From contig NZ_JAKDJU010000001.1 of assembly GCF_030453725.1 (NCBI RefSeq), positions 14,415 through 78,414 on the forward strand: a stretch of DNA of 64,000 nt, given 5' to 3'. Below, one piece after another: positions 17,370-27,156 of the stretch. The notes under the pieces are model-generated. The model was not told where the DNA came from and did not search any database. It was given only the letters and a program-made list of their open reading frames with translations. This stretch comes from Brevibacterium picturae. GTDB lineage: Bacteria > Actinomycetota > Actinomycetes > Actinomycetales > Brevibacteriaceae. The translations under genes were made by a program, and so were the position numbers. Every line of letters begins with the position of its first letter. The first letter of the stretch is position 1.

Positions 17370-18302
17370 ATGGCAACTGCCGCGCAGTGGATCTCCGGCG
17401 CCCGATTACGAACATTGCCGCTGGCTGTTGCACCCGTCCTCATCGGCACTGGTGCCGCAATCGGCTCCGTCGGCGGCTTCACCTCATTCATCATCGGCGA
17501 CTACACGCGCAACGGCCACGACCATTCGCTTCCGCAGATCTTCCTGCGGGCGGTGCTGGCCCTCATGGTCTCACTCTGCCTGCAGATCGGGTCGAACTAC
17601 GCCAATGACTACTCTGACGGCGTCCGCGGCACCGACGACGTGCGCGTCGGTCCGGTCCGTCTCACGGCCACGGGCCTGGCCGAGCCGAGCACGGTCAAAC
17701 GTGCGGCTTTCCTCTTCTTCGGTCTCGCCGGGGTCGTCGGAATCGTCCTCGTCCTCATCTCTCAGGCGTGGTGGTTCCTCATCGTCGGCGCCGCTGCAGT
17801 AGCGGCCGCCTGGTTCTACACAGGCGGCAAGAAGCCCTACGGATACATGGGTCTGGGCGAAGTCTTCGTCTTCGTCTTCTTCGGTCTCGTGGCCACCCTG
17901 GGAACGATGTGGATGCTGGTCGGCGGACTCAGCCTCGCCGGCTGGGCCGGTGCCGTTGCCATCGGTTCCCTCGCCTCGGCGGTGCTCATGGTCAACAACC
18001 TTCGCGACATCCCGACCGACATCGCGGCGGACAAGATCACTCTGGCCGTTCGCCTCGGCGACAATCGGTCACGGATCGCGTATGCGAGCCTCGTGCTGGT
18101 GCCCTTCGCGCTGCTGGCTCTGGCGATCCTCGATGGGCATCCGGCCGTGGCACTGGCCATCCTCGCGTTGGTGCCCGCGCTCAATCCGTTGAAGACGGTG
18201 CTGCGGGGAACCACCGGCCCCGGGCTCATTCCGCCGATCAAGTCAACAGGGTTGACCGCGCTGGCCTTCGCCGCTCTGCTGGGACTGGGACTGGCCCTCT
18301 AG
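17370..18302 (+). CDS. menA: 1,4-Dihydroxy-2-naphthoate polyprenyltransferase MenA
   Basis: A protein of 310 residues of the UbiA superfamily with about eight to nine membrane helices. The two aspartate-rich motifs are NYANDYSDGVRGTD (near residue 75) and NNLRDIPTDIAADK (near 210); they bind Mg2+ and the polyprenyl diphosphate. It attaches the side chain to dihydroxynaphthoate in the membrane. ATG at 17370 is chosen because the family begins near here and GAGGAAGG lies upstream; an in-frame GTG at 17349 would overlap that ribosome-binding site. Confidence 0.93.
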   Translation: MATAAQWISGARLRTLPLAVAPVLIGTGAAIGSVGGFTSFIIGDYTRNGHDHSLPQIFLRAVLALMVSLCLQIGSNYANDYSDGVRGTDDVRVGPVRLTATGLAEPSTVKRAAFLFFGLAGVVGIVLVLISQAWWFLIVGAAAVAAAWFYTGGKKPYGYMGLGEVFVFVFFGLVATLGTMWMLVGGLSLAGWAGAVAIGSLASAVLMVNNLRDIPTDIAADKITLAVRLGDNRSRIAYASLVLVPFALLALAILDGHPAVALAILALVPALNPLKTVLRGTTGPGLIPPIKSTGLTALAFAALLGLGLAL

Positions 18303-18326
18303 TCCGACCCGAGCCCGTAGCCTGGA

Positions 18327-18593
18327 TCAGTTCTCGTCGTCGACGATTCGGTCTTCCGCGTCCTCGTCTTCGCCCTTCCGTTTGGGGGTCGTGGCCCGTT
18401 TGGCCACGCGGGTCTCGATATCGTCTGCCACCTTGGCGCGCATGCCGCCCAGGAAGAGGTAGCTGAGGATTGCTCCGATGATGATCGCAGCCATGGCCAT
18501 GACGAGATTGAATCCGAGGAATGGCTGCAGAATCAGCCCCACGGCGACGATGATGCCAAGACGGGCCAATGTGTAGATCCAGAAGTTGCGCAT
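18327..18593 (-). CDS. DUF4229-type small membrane protein
   Basis: A protein of 88 residues with two membrane helices (about residues 8-25 and 30-50) and a charged, acidic C-terminal tail. This matches the actinobacterial DUF4229 family, whose function is unknown and which often sits beside men or cytochrome genes. It is convergent with menA across 24 bases. Confidence 0.75.
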   Translation of the reverse strand: MRNFWIYTLARLGIIVAVGLILQPFLGFNLVMAMAAIIIGAILSYLFLGGMRAKVADDIETRVAKRATTPKRKGEDEDAEDRIVDDEN

Positions 18594-18677
18594 TGCACCT
18601 ATTTTAGTCCGTCCGAATCAGTGATTCATCACAGCCCGTGTGGGCAGGTGTTCAGGTTAGTGGACTATCCTGGATGC

Positions 18678-19115
18678 ATGGCTCGATTTCTCATTGCCGC
18701 GATTGTCCTTGCGGCAGCGGTCACACTGTACGGACTCTTCGATTGCCTTCTGCGCGATCGTGGTCTGATTCGAGTCCTGCCCAAACCCGTCTGGGCGATC
18801 ATCATCCTGGTCATTCCCGTGATCGGCTTCGTCCTGTGGTATCTTTTCGGTCGCGGTTCCGAAGACAAGCCCTCAGCAGCACCTCGCCGTCGCGGCCCCA
18901 GCGCCCCCGACGATGACGACGACTACCTGCGGCAGGTTGATCGCGACGTGAAACTCGGCAAGCACGCTCCCGAGGTACAGGAGCCCGAGGACACGACTCC
19001 CGACGCTGATGACAGCGACGACGAAGATTCCTCCGATTCCGACACTCATTCCGCCGACACCGACGAACATGGTTCGAACGGATCCACCGGCGACGGCCGC
19101 GGCCACTCGAACTGA
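18678..19115 (+). CDS. PLDc_N-domain membrane protein
   Basis: A protein of 145 residues. Two membrane helices enclose the PLDc_N pattern (LYGLFDCLLRDRG ... LPKPVWAIIILVIPVIGFVLWYLFGR) in the first 60 residues; then comes a long cytosolic tail very rich in Asp, Glu and Ser. The domain occurs at the N-terminus of cardiolipin synthases and as a stand-alone protein in actinobacteria, where the role is unknown. The ATG at 18678 lies 6 bases after a -10 box TATCCT (18666-18671), which points to a leaderless mRNA and against an in-frame start 57 bases upstream. Confidence 0.8.
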   Translation: MARFLIAAIVLAAAVTLYGLFDCLLRDRGLIRVLPKPVWAIIILVIPVIGFVLWYLFGRGSEDKPSAAPRRRGPSAPDDDDDYLRQVDRDVKLGKHAPEVQEPEDTTPDADDSDDEDSSDSDTHSADTDEHGSNGSTGDGRGHSN

Positions 19116-19458
19116 GCGACCACTCGAACTCACCCGGGGCTCGAAGCGACACGGAGGCTCACGGGTTCCGGGCAGACAGGGTCTCCGGGCGGAGGACATC
19201 CTGACCGCCTGGTGCCTGGCCTGAAGCCCGTACAGTGCTGAGGACCGATCCGGATGCACCCCTCGGCGGACTCCTTCGCAGACTTCCCGGACTCCCTGCA
19301 GCTCGTGCAGTCCGAGCCTCAGCGTGTGACCGGATCTCCGTGTGTGCCCGGGAAACTGACATGATCAGCTTCGACTCGGCCATCGCTCATCGGAATCGAG
19401 TGTGTGATCAGTCAGGGCCGCAGACGGTGAGCTCGCAGGCGTCAACTGATCGGCTCGG
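19116..19458. other. Non-coding gap between convergent genes
   Basis: These 343 bases separate the PLDc_N gene from the end of ccsB. Short open frames exist on both strands but none resembles a known protein, has a fitting ribosome-binding site, or shows the codon bias of its neighbours. I see no clear hairpin terminator with a T-run. Confidence 0.5.
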
Positions 19459-20463
19459 CTACAGTCCCGAGTACGAGTGCAGGCCGTTGAAGTACATGTT
19501 GACGACGGTGAAGTTGAAGATCACGGTGGCGATGCCGATGAGGTTGAGCACGGCGACCTTCGTCGGTCCCCAGCCGCGTGTGGCTCGGGCGTGCAGGTAT
19601 GCGGCGTAGATGACCCAGACGACGAATGTCCAGATCTCCTTCGAGTCCCAGCCCCAGTAGCGGCTCCAGGCCACCTCGGCCCAGATGGCGCCGGCGATGA
19701 GGGTGAACGTCCAGGTGATGAAGCCGACCGCGGCGATCGTGTAGGAGAACCGTTCCAGGTCGATGCTTGCGGGCATCCGTCGCATGAATCGCAGCCACTT
19801 CGGGTCCTTGTTCTCCTGCGTAGCCTTGAGGATCTGGAACACGGCGAGGATCGCGGAGATGTAGAGCAGCGAGGTCGACAGGATCGCGATCGGCACGTGA
19901 ATGGCGATCCAATACGAGTCGAGCGCCGGGATGAGCTTCGCAGCAGGGGTGTAGAAGACCGTGATCGCCAACCCCAGGCACAGGAGCACTCCGCCTGCCA
20001 CGATGGTTCCCAGGTAGCGGATGTCCTTCTTCACGTTGACGATGAGGAACACGATGACGGTGATCGCAGTTGCGGTGAGGACGTACTCCATCATGTTGCC
20101 CCACGGGACACGCATCACGGACAGTGCACGCGTCAGCACAGCAGCCGCATGGAGGATGACTGCAAGAACGAGAAGCGAGGTGCCGATCCTCGCCCCGCGC
20201 CGAGGCTTGTCCCTGCCCGATCCGGTCGTGGTCTCAACCGAAGCGTCGGTCTGCGGCGGATCGAGAAGTGCTGTGGTGGCCTTCCTGTTCGTCCGTCGCA
20301 CAGTGGACGGCTTCGCAGCGCTGGCCGCGCCGGATTCGGCCTGTTTGAGCTCTCGCCCGCCGAACAGGTCGAAAGCATAGAAGATCATGGCGACGGCGTA
20401 GACGATCATCGCCGAGATGATGAGCTGGTTCGACCACATTGCGAGGTCAGTGTTGACGTCCAT
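19459..20463 (-). CDS. ccsB: Cytochrome c biogenesis protein CcsB (ResC)
   Basis: A protein of 334 residues with about eight membrane helices and a cytosolic region rich in basic residues (about 45-95). The tryptophan-rich WGWDSKEIW near residue 275 is the WWD haem-handling motif of the CcsA/CcsB/ResC family. With ResB it forms the System II synthase that moves haem across the membrane and attaches it to CXXCH apocytochromes. A GGAGG precedes the ATG. It is the last gene of the large leftward haem/cytochrome cluster, 114 bases after resB. Confidence 0.93.
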   Translation of the reverse strand: MDVNTDLAMWSNQLIISAMIVYAVAMIFYAFDLFGGRELKQAESGAASAAKPSTVRRTNRKATTALLDPPQTDASVETTTGSGRDKPRRGARIGTSLLVLAVILHAAAVLTRALSVMRVPWGNMMEYVLTATAITVIVFLIVNVKKDIRYLGTIVAGGVLLCLGLAITVFYTPAAKLIPALDSYWIAIHVPIAILSTSLLYISAILAVFQILKATQENKDPKWLRFMRRMPASIDLERFSYTIAAVGFITWTFTLIAGAIWAEVAWSRYWGWDSKEIWTFVVWVIYAAYLHARATRGWGPTKVAVLNLIGIATVIFNFTVVNMYFNGLHSYSGL

Positions 20464-20577
20464 ACATCCTCCGCACCTTACGGTGCTCTTCCATTGCGCC
20501 GGGCTGTTGCTGTGTTCGGGCCGCCTGTGTCGGGGCCGACCCGCGACAATTCTACTCCGCGTAGTACTTAAAGCTAA

Positions 20578-22248
20578 TCACTCGTCTCCCCCGGCCTTGC
20601 GACCCCGGGCATTCCGCTGCCCACGGCTCCGACCCTCGGCTTCGTCGCCAGATTCGTCGGCGAGATCCTTCGCGAGGTCCTCCGCCGCCCGTTCGACCAT
20701 CGAGTCCTCGCCGCGGGCCAGAGCCGCGACTTCTGCCTGGCCGTCCTTGATCCGCACCCACATGCGTCGACGCGGGATGAACAGGGACAGCCCCAGCCCC
20801 AGCAGCACTGCGATCGCGCTGGCGAGCATCAGACCCTGCGTCGGGTCCTGGGAGATGTCGACGGCGATGTAGCGTTTGACTCCGTCGAATGTCACCGAAC
20901 CGCCATCGGGAAGCTCCCGAGTCTCTCCCTGGGACAGCTGGATGAGCAGAGGATTGCCGTCAGGATCGGTCATCTCCGTCATATTCTCGGCCTCGATCGT
21001 GTACACCGACTGCGGCGTCCCGTCGTCGAGACCCAGGTCACCGGTGTATCCGCTCATCACAAGGTAGGGGTTGCGCAGACCGGCAAAGCTCGACACCAGT
21101 TCGCCGTTCTCATTCTGAGTCGCGGTCGGCAGGAAGACACCGACGAATCCCATCTGAGTCCCCGCAGCGTCCGGGACCTTGATGACGCCCTCGGAGGTGT
21201 AGCCGGGGTCTCCGCCGTCAGGGATGAACACCTGCGGGCCGGACTGCACTACCTGCCCCTTGGCATCTTTGACCGTGACTTCCGGGGCATACCCGTTTCC
21301 TGTCAGGTAGACGCCCGTCCCGGCCACGCGCACGGGTTCGTTGACCCGCAGAGTGTGCTTCTCACTCTTCCCATCGGCAGTGGTCGTGACCTTCGCATCA
21401 AAGGTACGAGGCTGACCGAACTGGCTGCCCGGGGCCTGGTCGTCGAAGGTGGCGTCGAAGTCGTCGAGTTTGAGCCGGAAGTCCGGCAGGTTGTCTGCGT
21501 CATAGTAGGAGCCCGGTTCGAACGAGTCGTAGGCGACCAGAGAGTTCGTGAAGGTGTCGCCCTCGACGAGGATCCGCTGACCCTCATATCCGAACAGGGA
21601 ACCGATCGCCATCGTCAGAGTCGCGACGAGGAGAGCGATGTGGAAGACGAGGTTGCCGGTCTCGCGCAGATAGCCTCGTTCAGCCGCCACATGATCCGTG
21701 TTGCGCACGGTCCGGTAGCCGAGCCTCTTCAGTCGGGCTTGGGCTGCGTCGAGGAAATCCTGGTCTGCGGTTTCGCGGGATTCGGCAGATCCCGTCGCCG
21801 AGGTGAAGGTTTCGTATCCGGGCATCCGACCCAACCGCCTCGGTGCCTTGGGCGGGGCCGAACGCATGGCCTTCCAATGCTGGGCCGAACGTGGGATCAC
21901 ACAGCCGATGAGCGAGATCATCAGCAGGAGATAGATGGCGGAGAACCAGATCGAGGAGTACACATCGAACATCTGTACGCGATCGAGGAACTGGCCCCAG
22001 GCGCCGTTGGATTCGAGGAACGTGTTGACCCGGCCCGGATCCTGGATGCGCTGCGGCAGCAATGAGCCCGGAATCGCCGCCATGGCGAGGACGAGGAGGA
22101 GGATCAGCGCCACCCGCATGGTCGTCAGCTGGCGCCACGCCCACCGGCACATGCCGATGAAGCCCAGCTGCGGCTGGGTCACACCGGACTTGTGGCTGCC
22201 ACCCTGCTTGCTGTTGTCAGCCTTCTTGTCGGCGGTCTTCTTCGCCAC
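20578..22248 (-). CDS. resB: Cytochrome c biogenesis protein ResB
   Basis: A protein of 556 residues of the ResB family: membrane helices near residues 42-62, 95-115 and 205-225, then a large extracytoplasmic domain (about 235-490) and a last helix near 500 followed by a long charged cytosolic tail. The motif AIPGSLLPQR after the first helix is typical. It works with CcsB as the System II cytochrome c synthase. The start is GTG and shares one base with the ccdA stop (TAGTG), which suggests coupled translation. Confidence 0.92.
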   Translation of the reverse strand: MAKKTADKKADNSKQGGSHKSGVTQPQLGFIGMCRWAWRQLTTMRVALILLLVLAMAAIPGSLLPQRIQDPGRVNTFLESNGAWGQFLDRVQMFDVYSSIWFSAIYLLLMISLIGCVIPRSAQHWKAMRSAPPKAPRRLGRMPGYETFTSATGSAESRETADQDFLDAAQARLKRLGYRTVRNTDHVAAERGYLRETGNLVFHIALLVATLTMAIGSLFGYEGQRILVEGDTFTNSLVAYDSFEPGSYYDADNLPDFRLKLDDFDATFDDQAPGSQFGQPRTFDAKVTTTADGKSEKHTLRVNEPVRVAGTGVYLTGNGYAPEVTVKDAKGQVVQSGPQVFIPDGGDPGYTSEGVIKVPDAAGTQMGFVGVFLPTATQNENGELVSSFAGLRNPYLVMSGYTGDLGLDDGTPQSVYTIEAENMTEMTDPDGNPLLIQLSQGETRELPDGGSVTFDGVKRYIAVDISQDPTQGLMLASAIAVLLGLGLSLFIPRRRMWVRIKDGQAEVAALARGEDSMVERAAEDLAKDLADESGDEAEGRSRGQRNARGRKAGGDE

Positions 22249-23012
22249 TAGATCACCACTTCGAAATCATAGATCAGCCCCTGCAGAGAGGTCATCCACG
22301 CGTTCCACAGCCCCGAGGCCATGAGCACGCCCAACACGATGAGCATGATGCCCCCGGCACGCACGATCGCCGTCTGGTGCCTGCGTACCCAGGTGAGACG
22401 GCCGGCGCCCTTGTGGATCGCCACCGCCAAGATGATGAACGGAATGCCCAGGCCCAGGCAGTACACGAATGCCAGGAGTGCCCCGCGCCAGATCGTTCCG
22501 TCTCCGCCGAAGCTCACCGACATCGACAGCACTGCCGACAGCGTCGGGCCCACGCAGGGTGCCCAGCCGAGGGCGAAGGTGGCGCCGAGGACCGGTGCAC
22601 CCCAGAGGCCGGCCTTGGGACGGGCCCGGATCCGATGCTCGGTCTGGAGCAGGCCGAAACCGCCCATGAAGACGAAGCCGGCGATGATGACGACGACGCC
22701 GAGGACCCTGATGAGGATGTCCTGCCATTGTGAGAACATCGCGCCCAGGGCCGAGAACCCGGTTCCCAGCAGCACGAAGACGATGGTGAAGCCGAGGACG
22801 AAGAGTGCAATCCCGACGACGACCCGCCAGGTCTCTTTGTCCCTGAGGGAGGATCCGCTCAGCCCGGTGACATAGCCGACGTAGCCGGGAACCAAAGGCA
22901 GCACGCAGGGTGAGGCGAAGGAGACGAGCCCGGCCAGTGCGGCCGCGCCGGCAGCCAGAAGCAGCGGCCCGGTGAGAACCGTTTGGGCGAAGTCCGCCCC
23001 GATCCCACTCAC
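22248..23012 (-). CDS. ccdA: Thiol-disulfide transporter CcdA
   Basis: A membrane protein of 254 residues with six hydrophobic helices. The two redox cysteines are in FASPCVLPLVPGYVGY near residue 31 and in GWAPCVGPTLSAVLS near residue 150, each in the conserved proline context of the family. It passes electrons from cytoplasmic thioredoxin to the outside, where ResA keeps apocytochrome cysteines reduced. It lies between resA (4-base overlap) and resB. Confidence 0.94.
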   Translation of the reverse strand: MSGIGADFAQTVLTGPLLLAAGAAALAGLVSFASPCVLPLVPGYVGYVTGLSGSSLRDKETWRVVVGIALFVLGFTIVFVLLGTGFSALGAMFSQWQDILIRVLGVVVIIAGFVFMGGFGLLQTEHRIRARPKAGLWGAPVLGATFALGWAPCVGPTLSAVLSMSVSFGGDGTIWRGALLAFVYCLGLGIPFIILAVAIHKGAGRLTWVRRHQTAIVRAGGIMLIVLGVLMASGLWNAWMTSLQGLIYDFEVVI

Positions 23013-23623
23013 TCCGCCTGCACGTCCTCGATGAGTCCCTTGAGCGTCGACTCATCGACTTCTCCCACGACGCGGGCCGCGGCGCGGCCCTGCGCATCGA
23101 GGACGACCGTGGAAGGCGTGGCCTGCGGTGGGAGGACGCCCGAGAGCAGCGCGACCATGGCGCCGTCGGTGTCGAGCATATTCGCGTAGGGAATCTGGTA
23201 ATTCGAGATGAACGCGTTGGCCGCGGCCTCCTGATCTCGGACGTTGACGCCCAGGAACTGGACCTCATCGCCGAACTCTTCGGCCAGGGATTTCAGTGCC
23301 GGGGCTTCCTTCCGGCACGGCGGGCAGGCCGCGTACCAGAGGTTGATGACGATCGGGGTGGGCCGGATATCGGCCAGCGACATCGACGTCCCCTCGAGCG
23401 TCTCGAAGCTCAGCTCCAGCGGCTCGCCGCGTTCCTCGACAGCCACCTGTGACACGACACCGGATCCGGACACATAGCCCTGGTCGGATCCGGCCTGATC
23501 GGCCAGCTCATCGTTCTCGCTGCAGGCGCTGAGCACAACAGCGGTGCCGGCGACCAGTCCGGTCAGGAGGGTGCGGCGGTTCATCGGGTTGGTGCGGTTG
23601 AACCGATTGGGGCGGGCATTCAT
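23009..23623 (-). CDS. resA: ResA/TlpA-like thioredoxin lipoprotein
   Basis: A protein of 204 residues with a lipoprotein signal peptide (lipobox LSAC, Cys near residue 34) and a thioredoxin domain from about residue 65. The redox motif is CPPC in YAACPPCRKEAP. It should reduce the haem-binding cysteines of apocytochrome c outside the cell, recharged by CcdA. The ATG overlaps the end of the preceding gene by 4 bases; Met14, directly before the basic RR of the signal peptide, is an alternative start. Confidence 0.9.
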   Translation of the reverse strand: MNARPNRFNRTNPMNRRTLLTGLVAGTAVVLSACSENDELADQAGSDQGYVSGSGVVSQVAVEERGEPLELSFETLEGTSMSLADIRPTPIVINLWYAACPPCRKEAPALKSLAEEFGDEVQFLGVNVRDQEAAANAFISNYQIPYANMLDTDGAMVALLSGVLPPQATPSTVVLDAQGRAAARVVGEVDESTLKGLIEDVQAE

Positions 23624-24261
23624 GCTCCCGCCACCGCTTGCCCGGGCTGCAGATCTGCACAGATGCTCTCGTAACTCACGGATACAAGTGTGGACGATTC
23701 GAATGTGAAACTGGTGATAGATGCCAGGTCACACTCCCGTTTCCGAGGGTCGTGGACGAGTGAGCGCGACTCCCCCGCCAGACGTGTCATCCAGATCGGA
23801 AGCTGATGGGAGACGATGACCCCCTCGGCCTCGGGGCCGTGTTTGGCGAGCTTGGCGCGCAGGCTGGCCATGGCTGCCTGCATGCGCAGCACGATCTGCC
23901 TGTAGGGCTCGCCCCAAGACGGTGTCAGCGGGTTGTACAGACGCACCAGATTGCGCGGCTCGGCCAGCCTGCGACCGTTGACCTTCTGCCCCTCGAAGGA
24001 GTTTGCGGCCTCGATCACACGGTCGTCGGTGAAGACAGGCAGGTCGAGTCGCTGATGCAGCGGAGCGATCGTCTGCTGTGCCCGCAGCAGCGGGGAGGCC
24101 ACGAGCTCGACCGGAGGCGCCGAGGCGGCGGCGAAATGCTCGCCGACGCGTCGGGCCATCTCGTGGCCGCGTTCGGTCAGGCCGAAGTTCGGCAGCCGAC
24201 CATAGAGGATGCCCTCGGGGTTGTCGACCTCCCCATGTCTGACCAGGTGGATCGTGGTCAT
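23620..24261 (-). CDS. Histidine phosphatase family protein (phosphoglycerate-mutase-like)
   Basis: A protein of 213 residues with the branch-1 signature LVRHGEVDNP at residues 5-14 (catalytic His in RHG), followed by a conserved arginine region and VIVSHQLPIW with the second active-site histidine near residue 150. These enzymes remove phosphate through a phosphohistidine. The substrate is unknown; the same kind of gene sits between hemL and resA in many actinobacteria. It overlaps hemL by one base and resA by four. Confidence 0.88.
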   Translation of the reverse strand: MTTIHLVRHGEVDNPEGILYGRLPNFGLTERGHEMARRVGEHFAAASAPPVELVASPLLRAQQTIAPLHQRLDLPVFTDDRVIEAANSFEGQKVNGRRLAEPRNLVRLYNPLTPSWGEPYRQIVLRMQAAMASLRAKLAKHGPEAEGVIVSHQLPIWMTRLAGESRSLVHDPRKRECDLASITSFTFESSTLVSVSYESICADLQPGQAVAGA

Positions 24262-25598
24262 CAGTTCACCTGTGTGTTCGGTACCGATGCTGCGGCCTTG
24301 GCCGCGGCGGGCAGGGCCGAGATGATCTGATCGAGGATCTCATCGGTGTGGGCGTAGGAGAGGAACCAGGCTTCGAAGGCACTCGGCGGCATGTGGATAC
24401 CCTGATCGAGCATCGAGTTGAAGAACGCGGAATAGCGTTCGACGTTCTGCGTGCGTGCATCGTCGTAGTTGATGACCTCACGGTCGGTGAAGAAGACGGA
24501 GAACATCGAATTCGCCGACTGGATGGTGTGTGCGACCCCTTCGGCCTCCAGCGCCGAGGTGACCGCGGGCCGCAGAGCCTCCGCCGCGCGAGAGATGTGA
24601 GAGTACACATCGAGTTCGGTCGTCAGCTTCAGTGTGGTCAGACCGGCGGCCGTGGCCACAGGATTCCCCGACAGGGTCCCGGCCTGGTAGACGGGCCCGG
24701 TCGGTGCCAGGTGCTCCATCACGTCGGCGCGTCCGCCGAACGCCGCGGCGGGGAAGCCTCCGCCCATGACCTTCCCGAAGGTGAACAGGTCGGCAGGGCC
24801 TTCCGGGTAGCCGAGCGATTCGGCTTCGAAGCCGTACCAGCCTGCGGCGGAGACGCGGAAGCCGGTCATCACCTCGTCGCTGATCATCAGTGCGCCGTGG
24901 GCCTTGGTCAGGCGCCGGATGGTGTTGGTGAAGCCATCGCGTGGAGGCACGACGCCCATGTTTCCCGGGCTGGCCTCTGTGATGACGCAGGCGATCTCGT
25001 CACCGTGTTCGTTGAAGACGGCCTCCAGGCCGGCCGCATCGTTGTAGTCGACGACGATCGTGTCCGAGGCCTGGGCGCCGGTCACGCCCGGGGTGTCGGG
25101 CAGGGAGAAGGTGGCCAGACCGGAGCCGGCCTGGGCCAGCAGAGAGTCGACGTGGCCGTGGTAGCAGCCGGCGAACTTCACGATCTTCGCTCGCCCTGTG
25201 TAGCCGCGGGCCAGTCGGATGGCGCTCATGGTGGCTTCGGTGCCCGAGGACACGAGCCGGACCTGGTCGACGGGGTCGACGCGGGCCACGATCTCCTCGG
25301 CGAGTTCGACCTCACCGGTCGACGGGGTGCCGAAGGAGAAGCCCTTCACGGCGGCTTCCTGCACGGCGGCGAGCACCTCGGGGCGGGAATGTCCCATGAT
25401 CATGGGACCCCACGAACCGATGAGATCGATGTAATCATTGCCGTCGGCGTCGCGCAGCCACGCTCCCGTCGCCGAGGTGACGAAGCGCGGGGTGCCTCCG
25501 ACGGCCTTGAATGCCCGCACCGGTGAGTTCACTCCACCGGGGATGACGTGTTCGGCGCGCTCGAACAGCGCTGCCGACTTCGCGGTCTCGTGGTTCAT
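24261..25598 (-). CDS. hemL: Glutamate-1-semialdehyde 2,1-aminomutase HemL
   Basis: A protein of 445 residues of the class III PLP aminotransferases. The PLP lysine is in [17 protein letters not shown] near residue 265; other family segments are [24 protein letters not shown] and [14 protein letters not shown]. It makes 5-aminolevulinate from glutamate-1-semialdehyde, the product of HemA. The ATG at 25598 is preceded by AGGAG at a good distance; the longer open frame upstream has no family resemblance. It follows the MarR gene by 37 bases. Confidence 0.95.
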   Translation of the reverse strand: MNHETAKSAALFERAEHVIPGGVNSPVRAFKAVGGTPRFVTSATGAWLRDADGNDYIDLIGSWGPMIMGHSRPEVLAAVQEAAVKGFSFGTPSTGEVELAEEIVARVDPVDQVRLVSSGTEATMSAIRLARGYTGRAKIVKFAGCYHGHVDSLLAQAGSGLATFSLPDTPGVTGAQASDTIVVDYNDAAGLEAVFNEHGDEIACVITEASPGNMGVVPPRDGFTNTIRRLTKAHGALMISDEVMTGFRVSAAGWYGFEAESLGYPEGPADLFTFGKVMGGGFPAAAFGGRADVMEHLAPTGPVYQAGTLSGNPVATAAGLTTLKLTTELDVYSHISRAAEALRPAVTSALEAEGVAHTIQSANSMFSVFFTDREVINYDDARTQNVERYSAFFNSMLDQGIHMPPSAFEAWFLSYAHTDEILDQIISALPAAAKAAASVPNTQVN

Positions 25599-25635
25599 GG
25601 GTTCTCCTGAAGTAGTCGCCGGTTCGGTGATCTGC

Positions 25636-26151
25636 TCAGTCGGCAGACGTCGTTGGTTCGATGTCGGACGGTGGTGTGTCGACGGGGCCCTTGCCGATCT
25701 CACGCATATGTGCGGTGACCTTTCCGAACACACGCCCCAGGGTCGCCATCTCCTCCGGTTCGAGGAGATCGACGAGGTGGTCGCGGACGCCTCCCACGTG
25801 GAGGGGCGCCATGGTGACGAGGAGTTCCCAGCCGACCTCGGTCATCTGGCAGTTGACCCCGCGCCCGTCTTCGGGGATGGCGAAGCGCTCGAGGAGGCCC
25901 TTCTTCTCCATCCGGGCCACACTGTGGGTCAGCCGGGAGCGCGACATCGTGGTGTCCATCGCGAGCAGAGCCATCCGCATCGTGCGGTTCTCATGTTCGC
26001 TCAGCCGCACCAGGATCTCGTATTCGGGCATGCCGATGCCGTGGTTGTCACGCAGCTCCTTGTCCAGCTGCACGGTCAGCAGCTGTGAGCCGGTGAGGTA
26101 GCTCCTCCAGGCCTTCTGATCGGGACTGCTCAGCCATCGTGGCTCGCTCAT
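25636..26151 (-). CDS. MarR-family transcriptional regulator inside the haem cluster
   Basis: A protein of 171 residues with a central winged helix-turn-helix (about residues 45-115): [48 protein letters not shown] with the wing following. MarR proteins are dimeric repressors that release DNA when they bind a small ligand or are oxidised. ATG at 26151 shares one base with the hemB stop, so translation is probably coupled. Its place between hemB and hemL suggests control of tetrapyrrole or haem levels, but this is inferred from position only; no operator could be picked out. Confidence 0.88.
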   Translation of the reverse strand: MSEPRWLSSPDQKAWRSYLTGSQLLTVQLDKELRDNHGIGMPEYEILVRLSEHENRTMRMALLAMDTTMSRSRLTHSVARMEKKGLLERFAIPEDGRGVNCQMTEVGWELLVTMAPLHVGGVRDHLVDLLEPEEMATLGRVFGKVTAHMREIGKGPVDTPPSDIEPTTSAD

Positions 26152-27155
26152 CAGTACGCTCCGCCCGGTTTCTGAGCATTCAGTCGCTGAGCGACTTCCG
26201 TGGCCCAGTAGGTCAGCACCGCGTCGGCACCGGCGCGTTTGAAGGCGATGAGGGACTCCTCGATGGCGCGGTCGCGGTCGATGGCTCCGGCTGCGGCCGC
26301 GAATTCGATCATCGCGTATTCTCCGGACACCTGGTAGGCCCACACGGGCACCGGCGATTCGCAGGCCGCCTCGGCGAGGACGTCGAGGTAGGGCATGCCG
26401 GGTTTGACCATGACGACGTCGGCGCCTTCGGCCAGGTCGAGGTCGAGTTCGCGCATCGCCTCACGGCCGTTCGCGGGATCCTGCTGGTAGGTCTTACGGT
26501 CGCCCTGAAGTTCCGAGTCAACGGCCTCGCGGAAGGGACCGAAGAACGCCGAAGCATACTTCGCGGAGTAGGCCATCACGACGACGTCGGTGAAGCCTTC
26601 GAGGTCGAGGGCCTCCCGGCAGACCCCGACCTGACCATCCATCATGCCCGACAGTCCCACCACGTGGGCTCCGGAGCGTGCCTGGGCCACGGCCATGGAA
26701 GCGTAGCGCGTCAGTGTTGCGTCGTTGTCGACGCCGCCGGCGGAGTCGAGGACTCCGCAGTGCCCGTGGGAGGTGAACTCGTCGAGGCAGAGATCGGCCA
26801 TGATGACCGTCGTATCGCCGAGGTTGTCCCGCAGCAGCGTCAATGCGCGGTTGAGGATGCCCTCGGGGTCATCGGCTTGGGAGCCGTCGTTGTCCTTGTG
26901 CTCCGGGATTCCGAACAGCATGAGTCCCCCGACTCCGGCATCGACAGCCTCATTGGCGGCTTCGAGCAGGGAGTCCAAGGTGTGCTGGACGACCCCGGGC
27001 ATGCTGGTCAGCGGCACCGGCTCGCTCAGTGTCTCCTTGACGAACAGGGGCAGGATGAGATCGGCCGGGTGCAGGCGCGCCTCGGAGACGAGCCGGCGCA
27101 GGGCCGGTGTCGTCCGCAGGCGACGGGGCCGAACGGTTCCGGGGACCAATGTCAT
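26151..27155 (-). CDS. hemB: Porphobilinogen synthase HemB
   Basis: A protein of 334 residues. The Schiff-base lysines are in [16 protein letters not shown] and [11 protein letters not shown]. The metal site reads [14 protein letters not shown]: of the three cysteines of the zinc-type enzyme the middle one is Asp, so the metal site is a mixed form. It condenses two 5-aminolevulinate molecules. ATG at 27155 begins one base after the hemD stop; the frame extends upstream but without family resemblance. It is followed by the MarR gene with a one-base overlap. Confidence 0.95.
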   Translation of the reverse strand: MTLVPGTVRPRRLRTTPALRRLVSEARLHPADLILPLFVKETLSEPVPLTSMPGVVQHTLDSLLEAANEAVDAGVGGLMLFGIPEHKDNDGSQADDPEGILNRALTLLRDNLGDTTVIMADLCLDEFTSHGHCGVLDSAGGVDNDATLTRYASMAVAQARSGAHVVGLSGMMDGQVGVCREALDLEGFTDVVVMAYSAKYASAFFGPFREAVDSELQGDRKTYQQDPANGREAMRELDLDLAEGADVVMVKPGMPYLDVLAEAACESPVPVWAYQVSGEYAMIEFAAAAGAIDRDRAIEESLIAFKRAGADAVLTYWATEVAQRLNAQKPGGAY

Positions 27156-27156
27156 G

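Noticed and set aside
24348..25526. A 392-codon open frame on the plus strand
   Set aside because: It is antisense to hemL, has no family motif, and shows the composition of a mirror frame.
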